Positions 8,486 through 18,409 of a DNA stretch of 64,000 nt are shown here, one piece after another. The stretch's first letter is position 1; the number at the start of each line of letters is the position of its first letter. The notes beneath the pieces are model-generated. The model did no database searches. It was not told where the DNA came from and worked only from the letters and a program-made list of their open reading frames with translations. Source of the stretch: an uncultured Eubacteriales bacterium (GTDB taxonomy: Bacteria; Bacillota; Clostridia; Oscillospirales; CAG-272); assembly GCA_900547725.1 (NCBI GenBank), contig URHR01000001.1, positions 22,365-86,364 of the forward strand, read 5' to 3'. Made by a program: the position numbers and the translations under genes.

Positions 8486-10747
8486 TTATTTTACCCTGAT
8501 GCTACCGCCAACAACCTTGTTTACGTCATATGTAATGCCTGTTACGTCAATCTCAATACGAATCTTTCCGTCGGAAGGAATTACGCAACCGCTTTGAGAG
8601 GTTATGTTATAAGTGCCGTCTCCGTTCGGATCAACGACTCCGACTCTGACGATTTTGGCTTCAAACAGTTTTGTTCCTGTGCTGTCGGAAACGATAACCG
8701 TTTGTCCTACTTGGAAAGACCCTGCTCTGACAGTGGTCCACATTGACAATTTTTTGTTATTCGCGGCATCAATTGATTCGGATTTTCCCGTTATCTGCTT
8801 TGAAATCCCCTTTTCCGACGGAGCAACAGTGATTTCCACTTTTGTCTGACCTGCGCTCTTGACAATCTTGTAGTTGCTTAAATTAGCGTTCGACGTCGAA
8901 GTAAGTCTGAAACAATCAAGATTACTTTGTACCGATACTTGTTTCTTTTGGTCGAGTTTCACATAGTTGGGGTTCGTATCGCTGAGTTCCAATCCGGCTT
9001 TTCCGTTTACAAGCCTTAATGTAATCGTCTCCCCTGCGACAGGTGTGTACGTAGCAAGATACAACAGATCTCCGTTTTGCAAAATGGCACTGGTTGTGAC
9101 ATAGCCCTTTTCCAATTTGATTTCAACTTGTGAAATTTTGAAAGTTTTGATTTCGGAAACCACAGCCGCCCATTCGTCCGTTGCCGTGACGCCGATGCGG
9201 TATTCATATTCGGCAGCGTTCTTGGGAATATATTTGTCTGTAACTTTTGTCCACAATACTTCGCCTTTTCTACGGAACTCTACATATTTTTCGCCGGAGT
9301 CCAAAGCCGACGTGAAATTCTCTACGCCGTCATGTGTAGGTGCGCCAAATTTGATAAGAAGGTTATTAAATGTGAAGTTCGCAACAGGTTTGCCGTCGTA
9401 CGTTTTACCCGTAAAGCTCTTAACGGTAAGCGTTCTTGGTTTCGCCTTTACGGTGAAGGATACGTACTCGGTGGCTCCGAAATTGTAGTTTACACCGTCA
9501 TCGTATTGAATACGCACGCGGTATGTACCCGTTTTCTCGTTCCTTACTTCCTCTTTTGTAAGGGTACGACTCCAAACGCCTCCTTCAAGTTGTTTTTCCC
9601 AGACGATCGTCTTTGCGCCGTAACCATCACCGATTTCAACGTAACCGGTTGTGGGATCGGGGATATTCGTTGCGCCGACAAAGAACTCGGTAAATGCGCT
9701 CGCATTGCTGATTTCAAAGTTGATGTCCGCTTTGATGATTGCCGCAGTGATGTCTGCTCTTGCAAGACTGTAATTGCCCGCGTCTTTCCCGGTGAGTTCA
9801 AAGCTTTGGACTGCCGCGCCGACGTTTTTGCTTGTCATCGTGATTGTTGCGGTAACCGTTTCGCCGTCAAGAACACCCGTAAGGGTTGCGGGCATGGTTG
9901 CGTTGCCGTCATACTCTTTGGTTGCCGCCCCGGTAAGCTCTTTCTTTGCGATTGCAAAGTCGAAAGTTTTTGACGCGGCTTTCCACTCTGCCGTGGCTTC
10001 TGCGCTGACTTTCACGGTATATTCGCCGACATTCGTCGGAGCGGTTGCGGTATACGTATTGTCATCCGCGCCTTTTACCTTGAACATAAGTGCAGGTTCG
10101 CGATTGCCTTCAATTGCGAAATCGGCTTTCGTAATCGCAATCATCTGTCTGTCATAAGTCTTACCGAGCGTTTTTCCGTCTGCAAGCTTGATTTCATTGT
10201 CTTTTGCACCAAGTGCGTCGATGGTCACTTTCTTTTCGTAACCGCATTTCGTGCAGGTGAAAGTCTTTTCGCCGACTACGCCGTAGCCTTCCGGTTTGGT
10301 AACCACGCCTTCGTCAAAGGTATGCGCGGCGAAATCTTTGGTTTTGTCCGCGTGTCCGCAGGTTGTCGGGCGATAGTGTCCGCTTTCTTCGGTGTTCACC
10401 CATGCGTTCATATCATATTTGTGGGTGTGCGGAAGGACTTCGATCTTTTTGGTATAGCTGTATCCGCAGGTTTTGCACGTAAAGGTTCTGACGCCTTCCG
10501 TTTCCTCGGTGGGTTCGGTTGTAACTACCCCATCGTTGAACTCGTGCGGGAGTTTCTCCGTTGTGTCGGTGTGTTTCTTCGCGGTGCACGCGTGCCAGTG
10601 ACAGGCTTCGTCCGTTGACCATTCGGTGGAAAACTCATGTTTCGGCGTAAGTGCGATCGGCAGTACGATGGCGCATGTCACGCCCGCCCCCAGGACGCAC
10701 GCGAGGACGATTGCCAATACCTTGTGTGATAAAATCCAGCTTTTCAT
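8486..10747 (-). CDS. Membrane-anchored surface protein with CxxC modules and YDG-type domain
   Basis: A 753-residue protein. A single N-terminal hydrophobic helix (about 9-33) with basic MKSWILSHK in front is a signal anchor or uncleaved signal. Residues about 40-180 contain Cys/His-rich units (TFTCKTCGYSYTKK and TFTCTKCGYEKK), a module common in surface proteins of gut Clostridia. Residues about 180-345 carry YDG/MBG-like Ig-fold repeats (EYDGNATMPATLTGVLDGE and GKDAGNYSL), followed by further Ig-like units such as GKTYDGKPV. There is no catalytic motif or LPXTG. It is the third gene of a minus-strand cluster of large surface proteins, about 130 bases after the 1324-residue lipoprotein gene. 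Adhesion or an envelope structural role is inferred. Confidence 0.75.
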   Translation of the reverse strand: MKSWILSHKVLAIVLACVLGAGVTCAIVLPIALTPKHEFSTEWSTDEACHWHACTAKKHTDTTEKLPHEFNDGVVTTEPTEETEGVRTFTCKTCGYSYTKKIEVLPHTHKYDMNAWVNTEESGHYRPTTCGHADKTKDFAAHTFDEGVVTKPEGYGVVGEKTFTCTKCGYEKKVTIDALGAKDNEIKLADGKTLGKTYDRQMIAITKADFAIEGNREPALMFKVKGADDNTYTATAPTNVGEYTVKVSAEATAEWKAASKTFDFAIAKKELTGAATKEYDGNATMPATLTGVLDGETVTATITMTSKNVGAAVQSFELTGKDAGNYSLARADITAAIIKADINFEISNASAFTEFFVGATNIPDPTTGYVEIGDGYGAKTIVWEKQLEGGVWSRTLTKEEVRNEKTGTYRVRIQYDDGVNYNFGATEYVSFTVKAKPRTLTVKSFTGKTYDGKPVANFTFNNLLIKFGAPTHDGVENFTSALDSGEKYVEFRRKGEVLWTKVTDKYIPKNAAEYEYRIGVTATDEWAAVVSEIKTFKISQVEIKLEKGYVTTSAILQNGDLLYLATYTPVAGETITLRLVNGKAGLELSDTNPNYVKLDQKKQVSVQSNLDCFRLTSTSNANLSNYKIVKSAGQTKVEITVAPSEKGISKQITGKSESIDAANNKKLSMWTTVRAGSFQVGQTVIVSDSTGTKLFEAKIVRVGVVDPNGDGTYNITSQSGCVIPSDGKIRIEIDVTGITYDVNKVVGGSIRVK

Positions 10748-10844
10748 AAATACCCCTTTCGTGTTATCGGTTTGTTTCGGTTCTGAAGCGGGTAAAACAA
10801 CCGGCTTCCATTCTCATTGTGTTATGGAAAAACAGTTTTTTCGC

Positions 10845-10878
10845 CGTTCGCGGGCGGTTGATTTGCTGCCCGCGAACG
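10845..10878 (-). terminator. Hairpin directly after the 1324-residue gene
   Basis: The arms CGTTCGCGGGC (10845-10855) and GCCCGCGAACG (10868-10878) are a perfect 11-bp inverted repeat starting two bases after the stop codon. On the minus strand they are followed by GCGAAAAAACTGTTTTT, so terminator or attenuator function is likely. Confidence 0.55.
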
Positions 10879-10879
10879 C

Positions 10880-13800
10880 TCAGTTGCCCGGGTTTTCTAC
10901 AAACTTTGCGTACACATACATTCTTTCGTGAACGGTAAAGGTACAGGTTGCGTCCGCCGATATGAGTTCTTCGCTCTGATCGTTAACGGATTGATACCAG
11001 CCGACGAAAGTAAATCCTTCGTTCGCCTCGGCGCGGAGCGTTATCTGCGCGCCCGCTTCAACCGCTCTGCCGTTGCCGAACTCGACCTTTTGCCCGTTTT
11101 CGGTAATGCGCCCTCCGTTATAAGGCGCTACGTAAGCGTTGAAAAGATGCATTTCTTTCTCTGCAAATTTTGCGAAAACGTACAGATCGCGGTTTACCGT
11201 AAAGGTATAAGTCGCGTTCTCGGATATCAGCGTTTCGGCTTGCTGCTCGTTATAGAAATACCAGCCGAGGAAGTGATACCCTTCGTTTGCGACGGCGGTA
11301 AGAGTCACCCGCGCTCCCTTTTCAACCATTCTGCCGTTGCCGAATTCGACCTTTTGACCGTTTTCGGTGATATAACCCCAGTTATACTCGTAACACTGCG
11401 CAAGGAAGCTGACCTGTTCCACGATTCTGATCGTGATTACCACCTTGAACGCGGGGTTGGCAAGATAGGTGTAAGTAACGGTGTAAGAGCCGACCTTGCT
11501 CGTATCGAGCATATTGTTTGCGCTGACGCCGATCGTGCTTTCCACACGGTATTCCAGACCGCGGCAAAGTCTCTCGTATTTGTCACCGACTTTTCCGAGT
11601 ACATTGACGTGTTCAAAATCAACCCAGATTTCGCTGTTCAGATTGAATACGTATTCTTCTTTCGGGTTGCCGTTTCCGTCGGTTTCAAAGCCGAAATCGT
11701 TCAGGTCATGGAGCTTAATCCCGGTAACGATGCCTCTGAACAAAGCGGTCAGATTCACATTGCCGGTTTCTTCGCTTACGGTAAAGGTGTATTTCAGGTC
11801 GGTCGAGAGCAACGAGTCCGCATTGTAGCCTTCGCTGTCGGAAGAGTAAAACCAGCCTATAAAGCGGTAGCCCGCGTTGGGTTTCACTTCGACGGTAACG
11901 CTTGCCTTATCGGGCAGGTCGTCGATATACAGGTGTCCTTCGTCGGAAACGCCCGCGCTTGTGAATACGCCCGCGTCAGGACTCTCGATTATCGCATTGA
12001 CGGAGAACGAATAGTCGAATCTTGCATAAACGGTAGCGTCTTCGGTTACGGTGAACTCGTAAACGTCTTTGTCGGAAATAAGCGCGGCGGTTTCGCCTTC
12101 GCCGTCGTACCAGCCGACGAATTTAAAGTAAACGGTTTCTCCGCTTGCCGAAACTCTGACCTTTGACCCCTCGGTAACCACAAATTGCAGTTGCTTTTCG
12201 GCGGGAGAATACCCCTCCGAATTATTGTCGTAAAGGTTTCCGTGTTCGCCCGCGATAACGGTTAAGGTAACGCGTTCCTTTTCGGCAAACTTCGCGAAAA
12301 GATAGGTGTTATCGGTTATCGTAAAGGTTTCGGTCGCGTTCGACGAATAGAAGCGTTGTTCTTCTTCGAAAGAGTTGGTTATATACCAGCCGGCAAACTT
12401 GTACCCTTCGTTGGGTACAGCCGTCAGCGTGAGCGTTCCGCCGAGGTCGACTTCTTCCCGGTATCCGTCGGGATCTCTTACCACGACCTGACCGTCTTTC
12501 TGTATCACGCCTTGCGTGCCATCCCGATCCAGCAGATACGAATACGTTTCGGCTTTGGGGACGTTTACCTTGAGCGTGGCACGGACGGTCTTGTCATACT
12601 TGTAAGTAATTACAATTTCATGATCGCCCGTCTTTGTGTAGTCGACTTTGCTTGCGTCGACCGTGTATTCGGACGCGTCAAGAACGTTGCCGTTGTTCGT
12701 CGTTACGGTAAGCCCCCTAAGGTCGGCTTGCTTTTTGGTCGACAGGTTGTAATGGAAGAATCCGGATTCAAACCCTTCGCAGGTTACGTCAAGCGTCTCG
12801 ACCGCCTCCACGAACAGGGCTTTGATATGCACGTCTGCGCCGTTCTGCCGGAATACGTATTCGGCTTCGGTCGAAACGGGTTCTTCGGAAAGGTTGCCCT
12901 CTTCGTCTACCAGATACCAGCCGACGAACCTGTATCCTTCGGCGGGCTTTGCCAGTAACTCTCTTCTGCCGCCGAGCGCGAAATAATTTAAAACAAGGGG
13001 ATCGTTACTCGTTTTCATTTCGGAAAACGCATTGCTTTTCTCCGTGACAGAGCCTTTGCCTGCGAATTCGACGGTAAGATGCGCGAACTGTTCGGAAACG
13101 TACACGTAGAAAGCGTTGTACACTTCATCTTTCATCGCTTTGTTGATCCTGCTGAAATGTACCGTGTATTTCATGTAGTAGACGCCTTCCTTATTGAAAT
13201 CCAGTCCGCCGTAATCGATCGAATAATCGCCGAAGAACAATCGTACGTGTTCGTACACGTTGCCGTCGGTCGGGTTGTCTTTACGGCGAAGACCTCTTTC
13301 GTCCAGCTTCAGGAAGTCGGTTTCGGGCGTGCCGGGTTTGTAATACAATACGTTTTGCGCTTCAAGCGGCATCTCGCCCTCTCTGTATACCCGAGGCAGT
13401 CCCGACTCGCCCACCCAGTGTATCAACTGATAAACGTCGGTTTTGAGATTGGATTTTTCGGGTTTGATTTTGAACATCGCGATGATGTTCAGATCAAAGT
13501 CGCTCATGCCGATTTCGTAAGTCGCATTTTTGGAGATAAGATCGCCGAGAACGCCGCCGGCGTACCATGTGTACCAACCGTCGAATTCGAAATCGCGATC
13601 GGGTACGGCGGTAAGGCTGTACTTCTGATCTTTATCGGTGAAGATCAGCTGTTTTTCGGTGTAGGCGTCATATTTTTCTTCTATATAGAAGTTGCCGCCT
13701 TTTCCGGCTTTCACCGTAATGTCGCTGTTCTTCTCGGAAACATAAACGGTTATAACAAGGGTGAGTTCTTTTTCGTCGCTGACTCTGACCTTATATTCCA

Positions 13801-14854
13801 CGCGATACTCGCCCTCTTTGGAATAATCGATTTCGTCAAGCCCCGAAACGACGTATTGTTCGGGTGCAAGAAGCGTGTACACTTGTCTGAAGCCTTTTTC
13901 CTTTTTGCCCTTGATGATCAGTTTGCTTAAGTCGATTCCTGTCTGATTGCCGGGTTTGATGTATACCGACGTGGCGGCTCTTCCGTCCGCATAGCCCTTA
14001 GGCATATTCGAATCGCCGGGGAACGCCCATATGCTTTCCATATCGGTAAGATCAGCCGCGAATTTGCAAACGATCGTCGTTATGCCGGCAACGGGTTCGT
14101 AATCAAAGCGGCTTTCCGTTGAAAACGGAGTGCTTTCGATTGCGCCGTCTTTCTCCATAAACCAGCCGCCAGGAACAAAATCATATCCGCATTCAACGGA
14201 AAGATGCAATTTTTTGTTCGCTTTGGAATAGATTGTCTTTTCTTCGCCGGAATAGATTTTGTCAATTACATGGTCAATTATCCTATACTCTACCCCATAA
14301 TAAAATTCGATTTCAGACGATACGACAACCGTTCCCTCGCACGGACCGGGATTCTTTATCACGAGTTCCGAACTATTAGAGTTGTCAAGAAAAGCGAAAA
14401 AAGAGAAAGAGTCCGTTTCAAAAATAACGTTCCCGTCTTTGAACTCGCAGTCGAGTCGTTCGACATTGTTTTCGTTCTTGATGTGGAAAACAATATATTC
14501 TTCAACGCCTTCTATGGGTGCGGGTACGGATACTTTGACTTTTCCGTCGGGTTGAACCTTTACGCCGTCGGATTCTACCGAAATGTCGATGACCGACATT
14601 TTTTCGTCGGCGAGCAACTTAAACTCTACGGGCAGTTTGTCAATCGTACTTTTTGCGGTTTCTTCTGTCATTTCCACTTTTTCGGTTATAAGCTTTGCCT
14701 TTTTCCCGAAATTTCCGCCGGTAAGCGTAACTCCCATGCTGCTTTTCAGTTCATCCGTTTTGGCGTCGCAGCTGTTGCAACCGCTGCAGCCTGCAAAAAT
14801 GCACAGGCATAATGCGAACAATATCCCGGATAGGACGCAAAGTAGTTTCTTCAT
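10880..14854 (-). CDS. Giant lipoprotein with about eight InlB-like (Flg_new) repeats
   Basis: A 1324-residue protein with lipobox FAGC at Cys23 and then a Cys-containing linker, so it is anchored outside the membrane. Residues about 40-160 are a beta-domain ending in SFSFFAFLD. The rest is a chain of divergent InlB B-repeat-like units, each with a tail like FxGWYxxxxx, LIS, ATYTFTV, YAKF, interspersed with Ig-like segments that begin with phrases like KVDYTKTGDHEIV. I count eight such units. The last two are nearly identical even in DNA (11057-11107 and 11321-11371, few mismatches in 51 bases), indicating a recent duplication. No enzyme motif is present. A surface adhesion or scaffold role is inferred from the architecture. 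Confidence 0.82.
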   Translation of the reverse strand: MKKLLCVLSGILFALCLCIFAGCSGCNSCDAKTDELKSSMGVTLTGGNFGKKAKLITEKVEMTEETAKSTIDKLPVEFKLLADEKMSVIDISVESDGVKVQPDGKVKVSVPAPIEGVEEYIVFHIKNENNVERLDCEFKDGNVIFETDSFSFFAFLDNSNSSELVIKNPGPCEGTVVVSSEIEFYYGVEYRIIDHVIDKIYSGEEKTIYSKANKKLHLSVECGYDFVPGGWFMEKDGAIESTPFSTESRFDYEPVAGITTIVCKFAADLTDMESIWAFPGDSNMPKGYADGRAATSVYIKPGNQTGIDLSKLIIKGKKEKGFRQVYTLLAPEQYVVSGLDEIDYSKEGEYRVEYKVRVSDEKELTLVITVYVSEKNSDITVKAGKGGNFYIEEKYDAYTEKQLIFTDKDQKYSLTAVPDRDFEFDGWYTWYAGGVLGDLISKNATYEIGMSDFDLNIIAMFKIKPEKSNLKTDVYQLIHWVGESGLPRVYREGEMPLEAQNVLYYKPGTPETDFLKLDERGLRRKDNPTDGNVYEHVRLFFGDYSIDYGGLDFNKEGVYYMKYTVHFSRINKAMKDEVYNAFYVYVSEQFAHLTVEFAGKGSVTEKSNAFSEMKTSNDPLVLNYFALGGRRELLAKPAEGYRFVGWYLVDEEGNLSEEPVSTEAEYVFRQNGADVHIKALFVEAVETLDVTCEGFESGFFHYNLSTKKQADLRGLTVTTNNGNVLDASEYTVDASKVDYTKTGDHEIVITYKYDKTVRATLKVNVPKAETYSYLLDRDGTQGVIQKDGQVVVRDPDGYREEVDLGGTLTLTAVPNEGYKFAGWYITNSFEEEQRFYSSNATETFTITDNTYLFAKFAEKERVTLTVIAGEHGNLYDNNSEGYSPAEKQLQFVVTEGSKVRVSASGETVYFKFVGWYDGEGETAALISDKDVYEFTVTEDATVYARFDYSFSVNAIIESPDAGVFTSAGVSDEGHLYIDDLPDKASVTVEVKPNAGYRFIGWFYSSDSEGYNADSLLSTDLKYTFTVSEETGNVNLTALFRGIVTGIKLHDLNDFGFETDGNGNPKEEYVFNLNSEIWVDFEHVNVLGKVGDKYERLCRGLEYRVESTIGVSANNMLDTSKVGSYTVTYTYLANPAFKVVITIRIVEQVSFLAQCYEYNWGYITENGQKVEFGNGRMVEKGARVTLTAVANEGYHFLGWYFYNEQQAETLISENATYTFTVNRDLYVFAKFAEKEMHLFNAYVAPYNGGRITENGQKVEFGNGRAVEAGAQITLRAEANEGFTFVGWYQSVNDQSEELISADATCTFTVHERMYVYAKFVENPGN

Positions 14855-15003
14855 GGTTTTCTCCCTTTCTTTTTGTTCTTTCAGACTGCGGTTGGAAATT
14901 GCGATTCTGAAAATTGTGCCCGGGTATTTGAGCTTTTCCGCGTTGCAAAAGGATTCTTTTCCCCCCCTGCCGTTGTGTACCGAAAATCTGCTTACCGGCG
15001 TTT

Positions 15004-18000
15004 TTACGATTGCCGGTTTTTGGGAATTTTTTTGATTGCGCCGATGAGATCGGCAAACGATTTTTTCCTGATTGCAAACCAGAAGACCGAAAATCCGCCA
15101 AGTCCTGCGACCGCTGCCGAACCGACCGCGATACCCGCAATCGCCCCGCCCGAAAGTCCGTCTTTTTTGTCGGGAACGGGGGGATTTTCGCTGTCAGCCG
15201 TTTTTTCGCCGTCTGCCGTGCCGCCGCCCGGTGTGTTGTCCCCATACACGGCGGTAAGAACCCTTTCGTCCGTCACCTCAAAGGTATATTCCTTTTCGGT
15301 GCTTACGATTTTTCCGCTTTCGTCCTGCCAGCCTTTGAATACCTTGCCTTCTTTCTCCTCTGCCGTTACGGTTACGCTTTCACCGTGCGTATAGAATTTG
15401 CTTTCGCCGTTTACTACCACATGATACGTGCCGATTTTGGCAATTCTGAGGTCGGTGATTTCCTTTCCGTCCTTGTCAAAGTGTCTGCCGCAAGTTGCAC
15501 AATCCTTGTGTCCTTTCGTTCCGAACACTTCCGTTGTAGCAGGGATTTCATCGATCCACTTCCCAAAGCTGTGTCCTTCGGGATTAACGGGCAGTTTCAG
15601 ATCTTCCAGTGTGGTTTCCTGCTTGTTTTCATCCACAAGTTTTTTACAAGCCGGACATTCATAGTGCGCCTTTACGCCGTTTTGCATACAGGTGGAATCC
15701 GTTTGCCCGACAAGCGTACTGAAATCGTGCGGGGCTTCGCCCGATTTCGCGCCGCAGGTCTTGCACGCATAGAAGTGCGTATCCTTTCCTGCGGTATAAA
15801 CCGAACTGAAGCTGTGCCCCGTCGCGGGTATGCTTGCAGCCGAGTCGTTCCACGGCTTCGTGCAGGCGGCGTCGAAAAATTCTTTTCCGCAACCAACGCA
15901 GGCATATTTATCCTGCACGCCCGCTTCGGTACAGGTTGCAAGTTTTCCCATCTCTTTTATCGTCACGTTTTCGTGTATACAATCGGTTGCTCTCCGCGTT
16001 TGAACGGTGAACGTTACTTTCGTCATATCCGCGCTTTGTTCATATCTCATCAAAGTGCAGCCCGTAATATTGAAATCGCAAAGCCATCTGTCGATATTCC
16101 CTGCTTTCAAAGCCGGAAAAATCTTCCCCTCGGGTGCCTGAACCGTAAAACTGACTTCGCACGGAACGCCCAGGTAAAACAACCCGTCAATCAACGGACC
16201 GATGCTTGTTTGGTCTACCGTCACCTCACATCCGTTCTTTTCGGTGATTTTCAGCGTTTCGGGAAGATTTCCGGCGAGCGGTTGAGAAACTTCAATGTCC
16301 AAAGATTGCACCGTGTTTTCAACGCGCAATAATACCAGAATAACCAGACTTCCGTCGCCTGATCTGATCTGTTTGCTCAAAAGTTCGCCGTTTGTTACGG
16401 TGACGTTGAGGTCGTCGACGCTTGCGGGGAATTTGCAGGTTGTGTGCGGCTTGAATGAGTAAACCATGACGCTGTTGTTGGTAATATATACCCCGCCGCA
16501 ATCGGCAGCATTGCACAATGTGTCGTTGCCGTCGAGATCCGAAGACGCCTTGTAATAATAAATCCCGTTGGGAATGACGTTGCCTTTCACGACGTTGGGA
16601 TAAAACAACGGGCTGTATGCCATTCCTTTATAAAACTCGGGCACGTCGATTACAACTTCCCTGATATATTCGTCCGAGGAACACTCGGTGCAGATTCCGC
16701 CCACGAAATTGTGCGCCTTGAAATCACCGTATTCGCAACCGCAAACGTCACCGTTATACATATAATCACACTTTGCACGCTTCTGACAGGTTGCCACGCC
16801 GCCTTTGGGAGAGTGTCTCAGTTTGGTGTTTTCTTCTCCGCAATACTTGCAAAAGCCAAGATGTGTGTATGTTCCGTCTCCGTTGCCGAACGATCTGAAC
16901 TCGTACTGATGCCCCGTAGCGGCAAGATACTCTTTTCCGCACGCCTCGCACTTTGCGCCGCTTAAACAGGTCTGAATACCGCCGCTGTGTTTTTCCTTTA
17001 TGATGTTTCCGCTTCCGTCCTTTTCAACTTCTCCGCAAGCGCACTGAAACACGTGGCGAGTCCCGTCGGCATCGTCCGGCGCAGCGGCGAAAGTATGTTT
17101 TGCGTCCGGACGATTCAGGTCGCCGCACGTTTTGCACTTCGCGTTGCAACCGGAATAAAAATCGTGGCCTTCGTATCCCGAGCCTTTGTCAAAAGCAGGG
17201 GCAACGCCGGGGCAGGCCGGGTCGGTGCATTTTGTGTAGCTGTGATGGTCCAAATCGATCTTCTCGATTTTTTCAACCCACGTATGCTCGTGTCCGCCCG
17301 ATACGGCTGCAATCCCGACGGGAATATCGCAGGTCTGCCCGTCCGCCGCCGTTGCGGTGATGTACATCGTTCCGCCGTCCATTGCGTTCACGGCGGTTAT
17401 CCGATAGTAGCAGGTCGATTCGTCAAAAACGTTGCTCGTTTGAATTTCCACACCTACGGGCACATTCTTTGCCGCATAGGTGTATGGACCGGGCGCGCCT
17501 CTGAGCCATATTCCCGTGTCGGTGTACAACGTGCCGATTTTGCCCGTTTTTTCTACGCCGATTTCAGGATATACGGTTTGCGTATAACCGATATATGTCA
17601 TACCTTTTGAAATGACAAAGTCCATGTCTATTGCCGTTGTAGTGGCGTTGCGTCCTGCGCTGTCCCAGAGTTCGATATCCTTGCCTTTGCCAAACTCCGC
17701 GCCCAATATCTGCATATTTCTTTTGAGCAGAGCTGCGTCTTTGGACAACTTATAGTTCTCTTTCGGCGAAAAACGGACGCGGATACAATACGCAACGTTC
17801 TTCTCCACGAGTTGATTTTCAACTCTGCTCCACGGAAACGACGCTTTGTCTTTTTCCCACAGCGTTATTGCCTGACCTTTTTTGGATATGAAGAGGAGCG
17901 TTGCCGTATAGTTTGCGCCGCTCGGCACTTTGAGCATTCCTTCCGCTTCGTTTTCAAATTCGAATGCATCGGCAAGACTGTCGCCTACGTTTACCTTTCC

Positions 18001-18156
18001 GAACGCAACGCCCAATGTGTCAATCTGCGTTCCGTCTTTCGCGTATACTGCAAAAGTCGGGCTTGCAAATACAATGCCAAGCATAAACGCAAGGCAAATC
18101 GCAAGTCGCAAAGCTACCGTTACGATCTTTGGTTTACTTGTCTTGTAGGGTGTCAT
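15004..18156 (-). CDS. Large wall/membrane-anchored surface protein with Cys-rich modules
   Basis: A 1050-residue protein starting at the ATG on 18156 behind GGAGAAGGAG; the frame is open further upstream, but that part overlaps the divergent SBP gene and its promoter. A Sec signal (ending near TFAVYAKDG) is followed by an N-terminal beta region, then many Cys/His modules of the form C-x-x-C-G with H-x-Y or GHxF phrases (about residues 300-520 and 760-960), and an InlB-like unit ending FKGWQDESGK. The C-terminus has GGAIAGIAVGSAAVAGLGGF as a membrane helix and a basic KK tail, so both ends of the mature chain face the membrane. It is the first gene of the surface-protein cluster. Zinc binding by the Cys modules is possible but unproven. 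Confidence 0.8.
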   Translation of the reverse strand: MTPYKTSKPKIVTVALRLAICLAFMLGIVFASPTFAVYAKDGTQIDTLGVAFGKVNVGDSLADAFEFENEAEGMLKVPSGANYTATLLFISKKGQAITLWEKDKASFPWSRVENQLVEKNVAYCIRVRFSPKENYKLSKDAALLKRNMQILGAEFGKGKDIELWDSAGRNATTTAIDMDFVISKGMTYIGYTQTVYPEIGVEKTGKIGTLYTDTGIWLRGAPGPYTYAAKNVPVGVEIQTSNVFDESTCYYRITAVNAMDGGTMYITATAADGQTCDIPVGIAAVSGGHEHTWVEKIEKIDLDHHSYTKCTDPACPGVAPAFDKGSGYEGHDFYSGCNAKCKTCGDLNRPDAKHTFAAAPDDADGTRHVFQCACGEVEKDGSGNIIKEKHSGGIQTCLSGAKCEACGKEYLAATGHQYEFRSFGNGDGTYTHLGFCKYCGEENTKLRHSPKGGVATCQKRAKCDYMYNGDVCGCEYGDFKAHNFVGGICTECSSDEYIREVVIDVPEFYKGMAYSPLFYPNVVKGNVIPNGIYYYKASSDLDGNDTLCNAADCGGVYITNNSVMVYSFKPHTTCKFPASVDDLNVTVTNGELLSKQIRSGDGSLVILVLLRVENTVQSLDIEVSQPLAGNLPETLKITEKNGCEVTVDQTSIGPLIDGLFYLGVPCEVSFTVQAPEGKIFPALKAGNIDRWLCDFNITGCTLMRYEQSADMTKVTFTVQTRRATDCIHENVTIKEMGKLATCTEAGVQDKYACVGCGKEFFDAACTKPWNDSAASIPATGHSFSSVYTAGKDTHFYACKTCGAKSGEAPHDFSTLVGQTDSTCMQNGVKAHYECPACKKLVDENKQETTLEDLKLPVNPEGHSFGKWIDEIPATTEVFGTKGHKDCATCGRHFDKDGKEITDLRIAKIGTYHVVVNGESKFYTHGESVTVTAEEKEGKVFKGWQDESGKIVSTEKEYTFEVTDERVLTAVYGDNTPGGGTADGEKTADSENPPVPDKKDGLSGGAIAGIAVGSAAVAGLGGFSVFWFAIRKKSFADLIGAIKKIPKNRQS

Positions 18157-18204
18157 AGAATGCTCCTTCTCCGGTTGTATTTTGCTTGTTGTTGCAAATG
18201 GCAC

Positions 18205-18233
18205 TTGACTTTCGCGCGCGTGTGTGATATACT
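18205..18233 (+). promoter_or_regulatory. Promoter of the SBP and LuxR-type gene pair
   Basis: TTGACT (18205-18210) and TATACT (18228-18233), 17-base spacer. About 175 bases of leader follow before the start codon, including a small AACCTT/AAGGTT hairpin and A/T-rich runs (18320-18375). Confidence 0.7.
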
Positions 18234-18409
18234 GTAAATGCACGCGGTGTTTCTGTGCCCGCAACGTTTGAAGCATCATCAGTATAGCATAAACGCAATG
18301 AAAATTCCCCCACCCAAACCTTAAAAAGGTTGGGAAAACCAAAAAAAAATAAATTTTTTTTAAAAATTCGGTGGGCAAACGCTCATACAACCGGTAACGG
18401 AGGATCGAT

